Shown here piece after piece: positions 14,884-23,125 of a DNA stretch of 64,000 bases. The notes under the pieces are model-generated. The model had not been told where the DNA came from. It worked only from the letters and a program-made list of their open reading frames with translations, and did no database searches. Position 1 is the stretch's first letter, and each line of letters starts with the position of its first letter. The stretch is from contig JADLFW010000019.1 of NCBI GenBank assembly GCA_020849615.1, forward strand, positions 1 through 64,000. Reading direction: 5' to 3'. The stretch is from Phycisphaerales bacterium (GTDB lineage: Bacteria; Planctomycetota; Phycisphaerae; Phycisphaerales; UBA1924). The translations under genes and the position numbers were made by a program.

Positions 14884-17778
14884 TCAGCCCCCGCCCGTCC
14901 CCCCCTCCTTCGGCGACGCCGGCCCGCCGGGCGCCGCCGCCCCGCCCGTCTCGGGCGTCACCACCACGACGAAGCTCGTCCCGGCCCGGAAGTACCGGGC
15001 GAACGCATCCCGCACCTCCTCCGCCGTGAACGCCTGGTACGCCGCGGGCGCCGCCACGAGGTCATCCAGCGTCCACGCCGACCGGTAGGTCAGGTCCGTC
15101 AGCTTCCCGATCCAGAAGCCGGGCTGCGGCATCTGCTCCGCGAACGTGTTCGCCACCTGCGTCCGGGCCACGCCCATCTCCTCCTCGGTCGGCCCGTCCT
15201 TGGCGAACTCCGCGTACATCTCCGTGATCCGCCGCTCCAGCGTCCGGGCCTTCGCGGGCTCGGTCGGCGCTCCCGCGATCACCACGCCGTAGCCCGGGAA
15301 CTCCGCGCCGGGCTGCGATTGCACGCCGATCGAGTACACCAGCTGCTCCTGCTCGCGAAGCTGCTTGAGCATCCGCGTGCTCAAGATCCGCGATGCCATC
15401 TGCAGCAGCCGCGTGTCCTTCAGTTCCCGCTGGTCGGCACCGAAGAACCCCGACACCACGATCGCCTGCGGCGTCAGCGTCTTCACCGTCGGGTGCGATG
15501 ACAGCGGCCCGGCCGGGCGGTCGATCTTCCGCAGATCCGCCCACGTCGAACCCGAGATCCGCTCCCGCGCGGGCAGCGAGCCCAGGTACACCCGGGCCAG
15601 CTCGATCGCGCGCTCCAGCGGCAGGTCCCCGATGATGCTTACCTCGATCGGCGCGGTGCGCACGATCCCCGTCAGCCACTGCTGGGCCGCCGCGAGCGTG
15701 ATACGGGCCACCTCGTCGGCCTCCAGCGGACGCATCCGCACCTCACCGGCCGGGTACAGAAGCGCCGCGATCGTCTCGCCCAGCACCCCGCCGGGCTCCA
15801 GCTTCCGGGCCTCGATCGACTGCAGCTGCTCGGTCTTCCATTGCTCGAGCGCCGCGGCCTCGATCACCGGGTCCGTCAGCAGCAGGTACGCCAGCTGCAT
15901 CCCCGTCTCCAGGTCCTCCGGCGAGCCCGTGACGCCGATCGTGAACGTGTCCACATCCGCTCCGCCCGAGACCGAGACTTTCTTGTCCGTCATCAGGTCG
16001 CGAATATTGGTCGAGCTCAGGGTCGATGTCGCGGGCCGGTCCAGCGCCAGCGCCGCCGCCGCCGTCAGCCCGTGCGTCTCCGCCGTCTCCCGGATCGTCC
16101 CGCCCGCCAGCGAGATGGTCACCGACACCTGGTCCTTGCGGATGTCCATGAACCGGTGGTGCACCCGCACCCCGTTGGACAGCCACACCGAGGTCACCCC
16201 AGTCGCCTCGTGCTTCTCCGACTCGGCCACCGCGCCCGCCTCGGGCCGGGCCGTCATCAGCGTCTCGGGCCGCTCGCCCTCCGATTCCGATGCCGGCGCG
16301 GTGTTCAGGGCCGCCGTCCCCGCCGCGATCAGCTCCGCCTCGCTCGGCGCTGCCGGCTGCCCGGCCCCCGACGGCAGCTTCAGGATGAACACCGCTGATG
16401 ACATGTCGTACATCGACGCGAACCGCTCCGACACCTCCTTCACCGTGACCGAGGGCAGCAGCTTCTGCAGCAGCGCCAGGCGCTGCGCGGCCGACAGCGT
16501 CGGCGCCCCTTCCGCCACATCGCTGTTGAGCTGGCCCAGGATCGCCCGCGCGGGCCGGGTCGACTCGGTCTTCACCGCCTGTTCCGCCGAGGCCATCAGG
16601 GTCCTCTCCACGTCATCCAGCTCGCGATCGCTGAACCCGTGCAGCCGCGACCGCTGAAGCTCGGTCGCCGAATCCTCCAGCATGTCCTTCCACTTCGACG
16701 GCTCGCCCGAAGCCGAAGCCTGCGTCAGCCGCATCGCGCGGAACAGATCCGTGCTGAACGCGTAGCCCCCCAGGAACCTCACCGAGCCCGCCGCGACCTT
16801 CGCCTGCAGCCGCCGGTTGTGCGCCATCTGCCCCAGCATCTCGACCAGCTCGGCCCGCAGCTGCGACTCGGTCCGCGCCGGCGGCACGGCCGGGCCGATC
16901 TTCGCGACCGCCACCTCCGCATCCCGCAGCTCGGGGTCCGCGGCGATGATCGCGCGCATCCCCTCCGACGGCCTCACCCCCATGTCCTGGTCCCGGGGCG
17001 GAGCGGCAGCCGGCCCGCCGCCCAGCGCGGACTTGATGTGTTCGACCATCGTCTCCTTGGGAAGATCTCCCACCATCATCAGCGTCATGTCGGAAGGCGT
17101 GTACCACTTTGAGTAGTAAGCCCGGAAGTCATCCGGACTCAGGGCCCGGATCGTCTCCTCGGTTCCGATCGGCAGTCGCTCTCCCAGCAGCGAGCCGGGC
17201 GCCAGCTTCGACAGGATGATGTCCTGCACCCGCTGCTGCGCCCCGAGCCCGGATCGCTTCTCCTCCAGGATCACCTGCCGCTCATCCTCGATCTCCTTGG
17301 GCTCCAGCAGCAGCCTGGTCGCCACATCCCCGAAGAACTGAAGCCCCTTCGACAGAGTCTCCGGCCCGGTGTCGGGCAGGTCCAGGATGTACGTCGTCTG
17401 ATCAAAGCTCGTGAACGCGTTCTGGTGCTGCCCGAACGTCAGCCCCAGACTCTCGAAGAACGGCACCACGCTGCCGGGCGGAAAATGCTCCGACCCGTTG
17501 AACGCCATGTGCTCCAGGTAGTGCGCGATCCCCCGCTGATGGTCCGTCTCGTTCAGCGACCCCGTCCCGATGTGCAGGTACATCGACACCCGACCGGGCG
17601 GGTTGGGATGCTGCTTCACGATGTACGCCAGGCCGTTGTCCAGCTTCCCCGTCACCAGCGTGGGATCAGTCGGCAGGTCCTGCGCCCGCGCGGGCCGGGC
17701 CGCCAGCACAGCCAGCGCCGCGAACACCACCGCCAACATCGCCATCCCGGGCCGACCCGCCCCGTGCATCCTCTTCAT
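14884..17778 (-). CDS. Secreted M16 family zinc metalloprotease
   Basis: The 964-residue product has a signal peptide (MAMLAVVFAALAVLAARPARAQ). An M16A/B peptidase core follows, with the inverted zinc motif HYLEH at residues 86-90, the downstream acidic helix EIEDERQVILEEKRSG, and the AHYLEHMAFNGSEHFP context typical of pitrilysin/insulinase-like enzymes. A second, catalytically inactive M16 unit makes up the C-terminal half, as usual for full-length members. The enzyme should act on peptides in the periplasm. A GGAGGACATCG site precedes the ATG. It is the first chromosomal gene right of the tRNA and ends convergently toward it. No partner protease gene is adjacent. Confidence 0.9.
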   Translation of the reverse strand: MKRMHGAGRPGMAMLAVVFAALAVLAARPARAQDLPTDPTLVTGKLDNGLAYIVKQHPNPPGRVSMYLHIGTGSLNETDHQRGIAHYLEHMAFNGSEHFPPGSVVPFFESLGLTFGQHQNAFTSFDQTTYILDLPDTGPETLSKGLQFFGDVATRLLLEPKEIEDERQVILEEKRSGLGAQQRVQDIILSKLAPGSLLGERLPIGTEETIRALSPDDFRAYYSKWYTPSDMTLMMVGDLPKETMVEHIKSALGGGPAAAPPRDQDMGVRPSEGMRAIIAADPELRDAEVAVAKIGPAVPPARTESQLRAELVEMLGQMAHNRRLQAKVAAGSVRFLGGYAFSTDLFRAMRLTQASASGEPSKWKDMLEDSATELQRSRLHGFSDRELDDVERTLMASAEQAVKTESTRPARAILGQLNSDVAEGAPTLSAAQRLALLQKLLPSVTVKEVSERFASMYDMSSAVFILKLPSGAGQPAAPSEAELIAAGTAALNTAPASESEGERPETLMTARPEAGAVAESEKHEATGVTSVWLSNGVRVHHRFMDIRKDQVSVTISLAGGTIRETAETHGLTAAAALALDRPATSTLSSTNIRDLMTDKKVSVSGGADVDTFTIGVTGSPEDLETGMQLAYLLLTDPVIEAAALEQWKTEQLQSIEARKLEPGGVLGETIAALLYPAGEVRMRPLEADEVARITLAAAQQWLTGIVRTAPIEVSIIGDLPLERAIELARVYLGSLPARERISGSTWADLRKIDRPAGPLSSHPTVKTLTPQAIVVSGFFGADQRELKDTRLLQMASRILSTRMLKQLREQEQLVYSIGVQSQPGAEFPGYGVVIAGAPTEPAKARTLERRITEMYAEFAKDGPTEEEMGVARTQVANTFAEQMPQPGFWIGKLTDLTYRSAWTLDDLVAAPAAYQAFTAEEVRDAFARYFRAGTSFVVVVTPETGGAAAPGGPASPKEGGTGGG

Positions 17779-17887
17779 CGATGTCCTCCAACGGCCGGGA
17801 CGCCCGCCCGCGCCCTACCGATAGCGCTCCGGGCCGCTTCCCCATCCCTCATGCGGGCCGCCGGGGCAAGTCTAACACCCGGCCCGC

Positions 17888-19651
17888 TCACACCCTGAAG
17901 ATCGACCCCAGCTTCTTACCCAGCAGCGCCGACGCCCCGAACAGCGTCACCGTCAAGAGCGCCATCCCCCACACCCCCATCGCGCTCGCTATGTACGGGC
18001 CATCACCCAGCCGCTCCATGAACGCGAAGATCGCCTTCGTGATCGGGTAATCCCGCGTCTGCTGGGCCAGGATCATCGAGTCGCTCACCTCCAGCATCGA
18101 GAAGCTGAACACCAGCAGCCCCCCCGCGATCAGGTTCGCCATGATCAGCGGCACGATCACCTTCCGCACCGCCGTCAGCCGCGAGGCGCCCAGGTTCACC
18201 GCCGCCTCCTCGAGCTCCCCCGAGGTCTGCTCCAGCCCGGCCACCGTCGACCGCACGATGTACGGCAGCCGCCTCACCGAGTACGCGATGATCAGGAGCG
18301 GCACCGGGTTAGGGTCCGCCGCGATCACCGACACCACAGACCCCAACGGGCCATCTTTCCCGAACGGCCAGCGCAGGCTCATGGCGACGTACCCGAACGC
18401 CATCACCAGGCCCGGCACCGCCAGCGGCAGCATGCACAGCGCATCCAGCACACCCCGCCCGCGCACCCTGGTCCGCACCAGGATGTACGCCGTGATCACC
18501 CCCAGCACGATGTCGGCGACCATCGCCGCCGAGGCCAGCTTCAGGCTGTTCACGATCGAGCCGAACGAGTCGGGCGCGGTCAGCGCTTCGTTGAAGTGCG
18601 CCCCCGTCCACCGCGTCGGCAGCACCGACCGGTACCACTGCCCCGGCGCCGTCACGCTCGTCACCACCACACCCAGGTGCGGCAAGACCGCCAGCAGCGT
18701 CACCACCGCGAACGCCCCCGCCGCCAGCCACGAGGCCCACCCCGTCAGCGCCTTCTCCCCCCCCGCCCGCGAGGCCTTCGAGTACATCGCGTGCCCCTTC
18801 TTCCCGAAGAGCACCCGCCCGATGATGTACAGCCCCACCGAGCACGTCAGCAGCACCAGCGTCAGCGCGTAGGGCCTCGCCGAGTTCTCGACCTCCTTGA
18901 GCCCGTAGAAGATCTGCACCGGCGTCACCTGGTAATAGTCGAACATCAGCGGAGTCCCCAGCTCCGTGAAGCTCCAGATGAACACGATCGTCCCGCCCGC
19001 GAACAGGCCGGGCCTCACCAGCGGCAGCGTGATCCGGCTGAACCGCCGCCACCACCCCGACCCCAGGTTCTCCGCCGCCTCATCCAGCGCAGGGTCGAGG
19101 TTCGCGAGCGACGCCGTCGCATTCAGATAGATGATGGGGTACAGCGACAGCGCCTGCACCGCCACCACCCCCCAGAACCGCGCCTGCCCCAGAATGTCCC
19201 AGTCCACCCCCAGCAGCTCGTTCAGCGCGCCCTGCCGCCCCAGGATCGCCCGCACCCCGATCGCCCCCACAAACGGCGGCAGGATCATCGGCACCAGCAC
19301 CACCGCGTTGAAAAACGACTTGCCCCGGAAGCGGTACCCCGCCGACAGCACCGCCAGCGGAAACCCGATCGCCATCGCCAGGAACGTCGTCGTCGCCGCC
19401 ACCCGCAGCGAGTTGAACAGCCCGCTCAGGAGCGTCGAATCCTCGAAAATCAGCAGCAGGTGCTCCAGCGTGAAGCGCGGGCCCGCCGCCGTCTGCTTCA
19501 CAAACCCGCCCCACACCGTCAGCACGATCGGGTACACCAGGAACACCGCCAGCAGCCCCACCATCATCGCCAGCAGCGCGTAGTGCCACAGCTGCCTCGA
19601 GAACCGCGTTGGCCCGCTTCCCTCAATCACGGGCCGGAGTGTAACCACCAC
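17888..19651 (-). CDS. Two-domain ABC importer permease, iron(III)/FbpB type
   Basis: About 587 residues with two homologous permease domains in one chain, each with six or so membrane spans and an EAA-type loop (AAENLGSGWWRRFSRITLPL and AAVNLGASRLTAVRKVIVPL). This duplicated form is typical of FbpB/AfuB iron or thiamine-type importers. It acts in the inner membrane with a binding protein and an ATPase, but neither is encoded nearby, so the partners must lie elsewhere. The GTG at 19651 is a plausible start because of a G-rich site, but upstream frame remains open to 19714. It diverges from the glycosyltransferase gene. Confidence 0.8.
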   Translation of the reverse strand: MVVTLRPVIEGSGPTRFSRQLWHYALLAMMVGLLAVFLVYPIVLTVWGGFVKQTAAGPRFTLEHLLLIFEDSTLLSGLFNSLRVAATTTFLAMAIGFPLAVLSAGYRFRGKSFFNAVVLVPMILPPFVGAIGVRAILGRQGALNELLGVDWDILGQARFWGVVAVQALSLYPIIYLNATASLANLDPALDEAAENLGSGWWRRFSRITLPLVRPGLFAGGTIVFIWSFTELGTPLMFDYYQVTPVQIFYGLKEVENSARPYALTLVLLTCSVGLYIIGRVLFGKKGHAMYSKASRAGGEKALTGWASWLAAGAFAVVTLLAVLPHLGVVVTSVTAPGQWYRSVLPTRWTGAHFNEALTAPDSFGSIVNSLKLASAAMVADIVLGVITAYILVRTRVRGRGVLDALCMLPLAVPGLVMAFGYVAMSLRWPFGKDGPLGSVVSVIAADPNPVPLLIIAYSVRRLPYIVRSTVAGLEQTSGELEEAAVNLGASRLTAVRKVIVPLIMANLIAGGLLVFSFSMLEVSDSMILAQQTRDYPITKAIFAFMERLGDGPYIASAMGVWGMALLTVTLFGASALLGKKLGSIFRV

Positions 19652-19737
19652 CCCCCGGCCCTCCCGCCGCTGCCCCCGGGTTCTCCCCGACACCCGCCGG
19701 GCCTCGCACATCAAAAAAACCTCATCCGCACGTCACC

Positions 19738-19765
19738 TTGCCATATAGATGAACATCGATATACT
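19738..19765 (+). promoter_or_regulatory. Sigma-70-type promoter for the glycosyltransferase gene
   Basis: TTGCCA (19738-19743) and TATACT (19760-19765) are separated by 16 bases in an AT-rich patch that stands out from its surroundings. Transcription should start near 19772, giving a leader of about 128 bases before the ATG at 19900. Confidence 0.6.
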
Positions 19766-19899
19766 CGTTGGCGTACAACTCCGGGGCGGGCCAATCCGCG
19801 CCCCACGCGGCCCCGGCGGCATCCGGCGGCCGGGCCGCGGCGAATGACAGGAGAGCCGCCCGTCGATGGGACGCCGGGCCGGTGACAGAGGAGGTGGGC

Positions 19900-20646
19900 A
19901 TGCGCACGCTCGTCGCGATCCCGGTCTTCAACGAAGAAAAATACGTCCACCGCGTCCTCGAACGCGTCCTCAAGCACGCCGGCAATGTCCTGGTCATCGA
20001 CGACGGCTCCACCGACCGCACACCCGCCCTCCTCCCCAACTACCCCGTCGATGTCATCCGCCACGCCGTCAACCACGGCTACGGACGCTCCCTCCAGAAC
20101 GCCTTCCGCTGGGCCATCTCCGAGCGCTACGAGTGGCTCATCACGATGGACTGCGATGAGCAGCACGAGCCCGAGGAGATCCCTCGCTTCCTCGATGAGG
20201 CCGAACGCAACGGCGCTGACATCATCAGCGGCTCCCGCTACCTCCCCGACTCCGCCGATGGCGACTCGGCCCCCGCCGACCGCCGGGCCGTGAACCTCGC
20301 CGTCACCGAGGAGATCAACACCCGCCTGGGACTCAACCTCACCGACTCCTTCTGCGGCTTCAAGGCCTACCGCGTCCCGCCCCTCTCCCGCCTCCGTCTC
20401 GATGTCGATGGCTACGCCTTCCCCATGCAGCTCTGGGTCCAGGCCGTCGCCAATCGCCTGGCCATCCGCGAGATCCCCGTCTCCCGCATCTATAACGACC
20501 CCACCCGCACGTTCGGCGCTGCGCTTGACAACCCAGAGACGCGGCTCCGGCACTACCGCGACGTCCTCCACCGCGAGCTCCGCCGCTGCGCGGGCCGGCT
20601 GCCCGATGTCGCCCTCGCCGGGCTGTGCACGGGCTGCCGCGGCTGA
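19900..20646 (+). CDS. Family 2 glycosyltransferase (polyprenyl-phosphate sugar transferase-like)
   Basis: The 248-residue cytoplasmic protein shows the GT-A fold signatures: MRTLVAIPVFNEEKYVHRVL, VLVIDDGSTDRTP, the DxD-type metal site MDCDEQH and a C-terminal FCGFKAYR loop. It resembles dolichol- or undecaprenyl-phosphate mannosyl/glucosyltransferases but has no C-terminal membrane spans, so it may make lipid-linked sugars or another glycoconjugate. The start ATG has a perfect GAGGAGGT site. A sigma-70-like promoter lies at 19738-19765. The next gene starts about 40 bases downstream on the same strand. Confidence 0.85.
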   Translation: MRTLVAIPVFNEEKYVHRVLERVLKHAGNVLVIDDGSTDRTPALLPNYPVDVIRHAVNHGYGRSLQNAFRWAISERYEWLITMDCDEQHEPEEIPRFLDEAERNGADIISGSRYLPDSADGDSAPADRRAVNLAVTEEINTRLGLNLTDSFCGFKAYRVPPLSRLRLDVDGYAFPMQLWVQAVANRLAIREIPVSRIYNDPTRTFGAALDNPETRLRHYRDVLHRELRRCAGRLPDVALAGLCTGCRG

Positions 20647-20671
20647 GCCCCTCCTCTCCAGAGGAATGCTC

Positions 20672-20677
20672 TACGCT
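20672..20677 (+). promoter_or_regulatory. -10 element TACGCT, start of a probable leaderless transcript
   Basis: Seven bases separate this hexamer from the GTG at 20685 and there is no SD, so transcription would begin at or next to the start codon. The same arrangement recurs at six other starts in the window. Confidence 0.4.
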
Positions 20678-20684
20678 TGATCTC

Positions 20685-22091
20685 GTGCCCATCGACGCCG
20701 GCCCAACCCCCCAGCCCGCGATCTCGACCGATCCCGCGATCACCCTCCACCCCGCGCCGGGCCTCTGGGCCCGCGCCCTTACCGCCCAGCCCGCGCCGCT
20801 GAGCCCCGCTCAGCGCACCTTCCGCTCTCAGCTGGGCCTGCCGACCGACCGGCCGCTCATCATGACGGGCCACCAGGCCCAGTTCTGGCACCCCGGGATC
20901 CTCGCCAAGCTCTTCGCTCTCGACGCCGCCGCCCGGGCCACGGGCGCGGCCACCGCCTGGCTCATCCCAGACCAGGACACCCCGGATGCCGAACTCGCCC
21001 GATTCCCGGCCCGCGCTGCGGATGGCGAACTCACTGCCGCGCGCTGGACCGCGGACCTTCCCAAAGACACCGCAACCTGTTGCCTTGCCGCGATCGCGCC
21101 TCCTCCCGCGCCGCGCGAATCGCCCGCGGTCCCCTCCGTCGCCGCCGGGCTGCACCTCATGCGCGAAGCCCTCACCGCCGCCGCGGCCGAGCCCACCTTC
21201 GCCCGCCAACTCACCCGCGCCGCGTTCTCCATCATCGAGCCCCTCGCTCAGCCGCTCTCCAGCCCCCCCACCCTCACCTTCGCCTCCCAGCTCCCGGCCA
21301 CCGACCTCTTCCGCGACCTCATCAACCACATCCGGGCCGACCCGGCCCGCGCCGTCTCTACCTACAACAACGCCGTGGCCTCCGCGCCGCACGCCGAGCT
21401 CCGCCCGCTCGCCGCGTCCTCTCCGCGCGGGCCCGAGCTCCCGCTCTGGCGCTTGCAGCCGGGCCAACCGCGCGGCCCGGTCTTCGCGGAGCAACTCCCC
21501 ACCATCCCCATCGAGCAGCTCGCGCCGCGCGCGCTCCTGCTCACGGGCCTGATGCGCCTCGCCGCCTGCGAGGTCTTCATCCACGGCACCGGCGGCGCTG
21601 CATACGACCGGGCCTCCGAAGCCTGGCTCCGCGCATGGCTTTGCGATGGGCCTTGGCCCGCGCTCACCTCGCGGCTCGCTCTCTCGACCGCCGCGACCGC
21701 CACGCTCCTGCTGCCCCTCGGCGTCGAACCCATCACCTCCGAGCAACTGGCCCGGGCCCGGTGGCACGCCCACCACGCCCGCCACAACCCCGCCGACCTC
21801 GGCGATCCGGCCGCGCAGTCATCCAAGCTCGCCCACATCGCGATGCTCCGCGATCTGCCCCGCCGCAGCCACGCCCGCGCCGAGGCCTTCCGCGTCCTGC
21901 ATTCCACGCTCGACGCCGCCCGCCGCAACCACCACGCCCGCCTCGACCAGATCGACCACGATGCCGCCGACCTCGCCGCCCGGGCCCGCGCGGGGCGCAT
22001 CGCCGCCGACCGCACCTGGCCCTTCCCCCTCTACCCCTCCGAAGCCCTCCGCGGCCTTCGTGCTCGGATTGACGCCGCGTTCAGCCGGTAG
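20685..22091 (+). CDS. Uncharacterised protein, 468 aa, faintly BshC-like
   Basis: The N-terminal part has LIMTGHQAQFWHPGILAKLFALDAAARATG and WLIPDQDTPDAELARF. Order and spacing recall the TGQQ-GxxGP-Y and W-x2-GEDHD elements of the bacillithiol ligase BshC, but the resemblance is weak and the key residues are not identical. The remainder is Ala- and Arg-rich, with a possible coiled-coil near the C-terminus (LDAARRNHHARLDQIDHDAADLAARARAG). No signal peptide is seen. The start is inferred as the GTG at 20685 from the -10 position. It lies in a rightward row with the glycosyltransferase, a lipoprotein and argS. Confidence 0.45.
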   Translation: MPIDAGPTPQPAISTDPAITLHPAPGLWARALTAQPAPLSPAQRTFRSQLGLPTDRPLIMTGHQAQFWHPGILAKLFALDAAARATGAATAWLIPDQDTPDAELARFPARAADGELTAARWTADLPKDTATCCLAAIAPPPAPRESPAVPSVAAGLHLMREALTAAAAEPTFARQLTRAAFSIIEPLAQPLSSPPTLTFASQLPATDLFRDLINHIRADPARAVSTYNNAVASAPHAELRPLAASSPRGPELPLWRLQPGQPRGPVFAEQLPTIPIEQLAPRALLLTGLMRLAACEVFIHGTGGAAYDRASEAWLRAWLCDGPWPALTSRLALSTAATATLLLPLGVEPITSEQLARARWHAHHARHNPADLGDPAAQSSKLAHIAMLRDLPRRSHARAEAFRVLHSTLDAARRNHHARLDQIDHDAADLAARARAGRIAADRTWPFPLYPSEALRGLRARIDAAFSR

Positions 22092-22144
22092 AGGATGGTG
22101 AATCGGCGAGCGCGGGCCAATCTCCGTCCTTGACTACCCCCCAC

Positions 22145-22150
22145 TACCAT
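22145..22150 (+). promoter_or_regulatory. -10 element TACCAT, probable leaderless transcript
   Basis: The hexamer ends 6 bases before the GTG at 22157, which itself lacks an SD. A start here gives the most compact lipoprotein signal peptide. Confidence 0.35.
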
Positions 22151-22156
22151 CCGCCG

Positions 22157-23089
22157 GTGCTCCGCCTTGTCCTCATCATCCCTCTCCTGCTCACCCTCCT
22201 GGGATGCGACCGCACACCCGCCGCGCCAGCGCCCTCCGGGCCGCGCCTCGTCGTCCTCAGCCCGGCACTCGCCATCATCCTCCGCGATCTCCACGCGGAT
22301 GCCCCCATCGTCGGTCGCCACGCGTGGGACATGGTCCTCGATAAGTCCATCCCCGCCTGCGGCGATCAGGCCGGCATCGATTACGAAGCCCTGCTCACCG
22401 CCCGCCCCACGCACATCCTCCTCGAGTGGGGCCAGCGCGAGCTCCCCCAGCGACTCACCTCCCTCGCCGCCAAGCACCACTGGCAGGTCTCCAACTACAC
22501 GCTCCTGTCGCTCGATGAGATCCGAGAAACCACGCACCGCCTCTACGATGAGTTCATTTATCACAAGCCGCTGATGGCCGCGGTCACCGCCCCGCCGTGG
22601 GAGCGCAGCCCACTCGCCCTCGAGATGGCCCGGGCCTGGTCGCCGCGCGAAGGCGATGCCGGGAACGCCATCGCCGCCGCGGGCCGGATCCTCATCCTCG
22701 AGACCGTCAACCCCGCGCACGCCCTCGGGCCCGGATCCTTCCACCACCAGATCATCCGGGCCATCGGCGGCCACCCCATCCCCGACGCCGGCAGCCCGTA
22801 CATCGAGATGGATGCCGAGGATGTCCTCCACCTCGCGCCCGATGCCATCATTCTCATCGAGCCGCGCAACCCCGATTCCCCGATCCGCGATGACCCCCTC
22901 ACGTGGGAAGAGCTCTCCACGAAGCTGGGCCCGCTGGCCCGGCTCGACATCCCCGCCGTGAAGAACCGCCGCATCGCCGTCATCGACGACCCGCTGGCGC
23001 TCACGCCCAGCACCGCGATGATCAGGCTCGCCGATGACTTCGCCCGCCTGCTGGAATCCTGGGGCGCTGCGCCAAAGCCGGGCCAGTAG
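22157..23089 (+). CDS. Lipoprotein of the BtuF/TroA-type periplasmic-binding fold
   Basis: The 310-residue product begins with a short lipoprotein signal (LRLVLIIPLLLTLLGC, Cys as lipid anchor). The rest has the two-lobe pattern of helical-backbone binding proteins: VLSPALAIILRDLHAD, IVGRHAWDMVLDKSIPACGDQAGIDYEALLTARPTHIL and DAIILIEPRNPD. Such proteins deliver metal chelates or cobalamin to ABC importers. No permease or ATPase is next to it, and the duplicated permease at 17888 is of a different class, so the ligand is unknown. The start codon is uncertain: the reading frame stays open upstream to about 22130. Confidence 0.6.
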   Translation: MLRLVLIIPLLLTLLGCDRTPAAPAPSGPRLVVLSPALAIILRDLHADAPIVGRHAWDMVLDKSIPACGDQAGIDYEALLTARPTHILLEWGQRELPQRLTSLAAKHHWQVSNYTLLSLDEIRETTHRLYDEFIYHKPLMAAVTAPPWERSPLALEMARAWSPREGDAGNAIAAAGRILILETVNPAHALGPGSFHHQIIRAIGGHPIPDAGSPYIEMDAEDVLHLAPDAIILIEPRNPDSPIRDDPLTWEELSTKLGPLARLDIPAVKNRRIAVIDDPLALTPSTAMIRLADDFARLLESWGAAPKPGQ

Positions 23090-23111
23090 AAGGCAGTTCA
23101 CCCGCCGGCCC

Positions 23112-23117
23112 TACGCT
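23112..23117 (+). promoter_or_regulatory. -10 element TACGCT before argS, probable leaderless transcript
   Basis: Eight bases separate it from the ATG at 23126 and no SD is present. The hexamer is the same as that at 20672. Confidence 0.45.
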
Positions 23118-23125
23118 TCACCCCG

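Noticed and set aside
14884-17778. Whether the M16 protease belongs to the island
   Set aside because: It lies on the 5' side of the tRNA, outside the presumed attachment site, and shows the chromosomal style of codon use.
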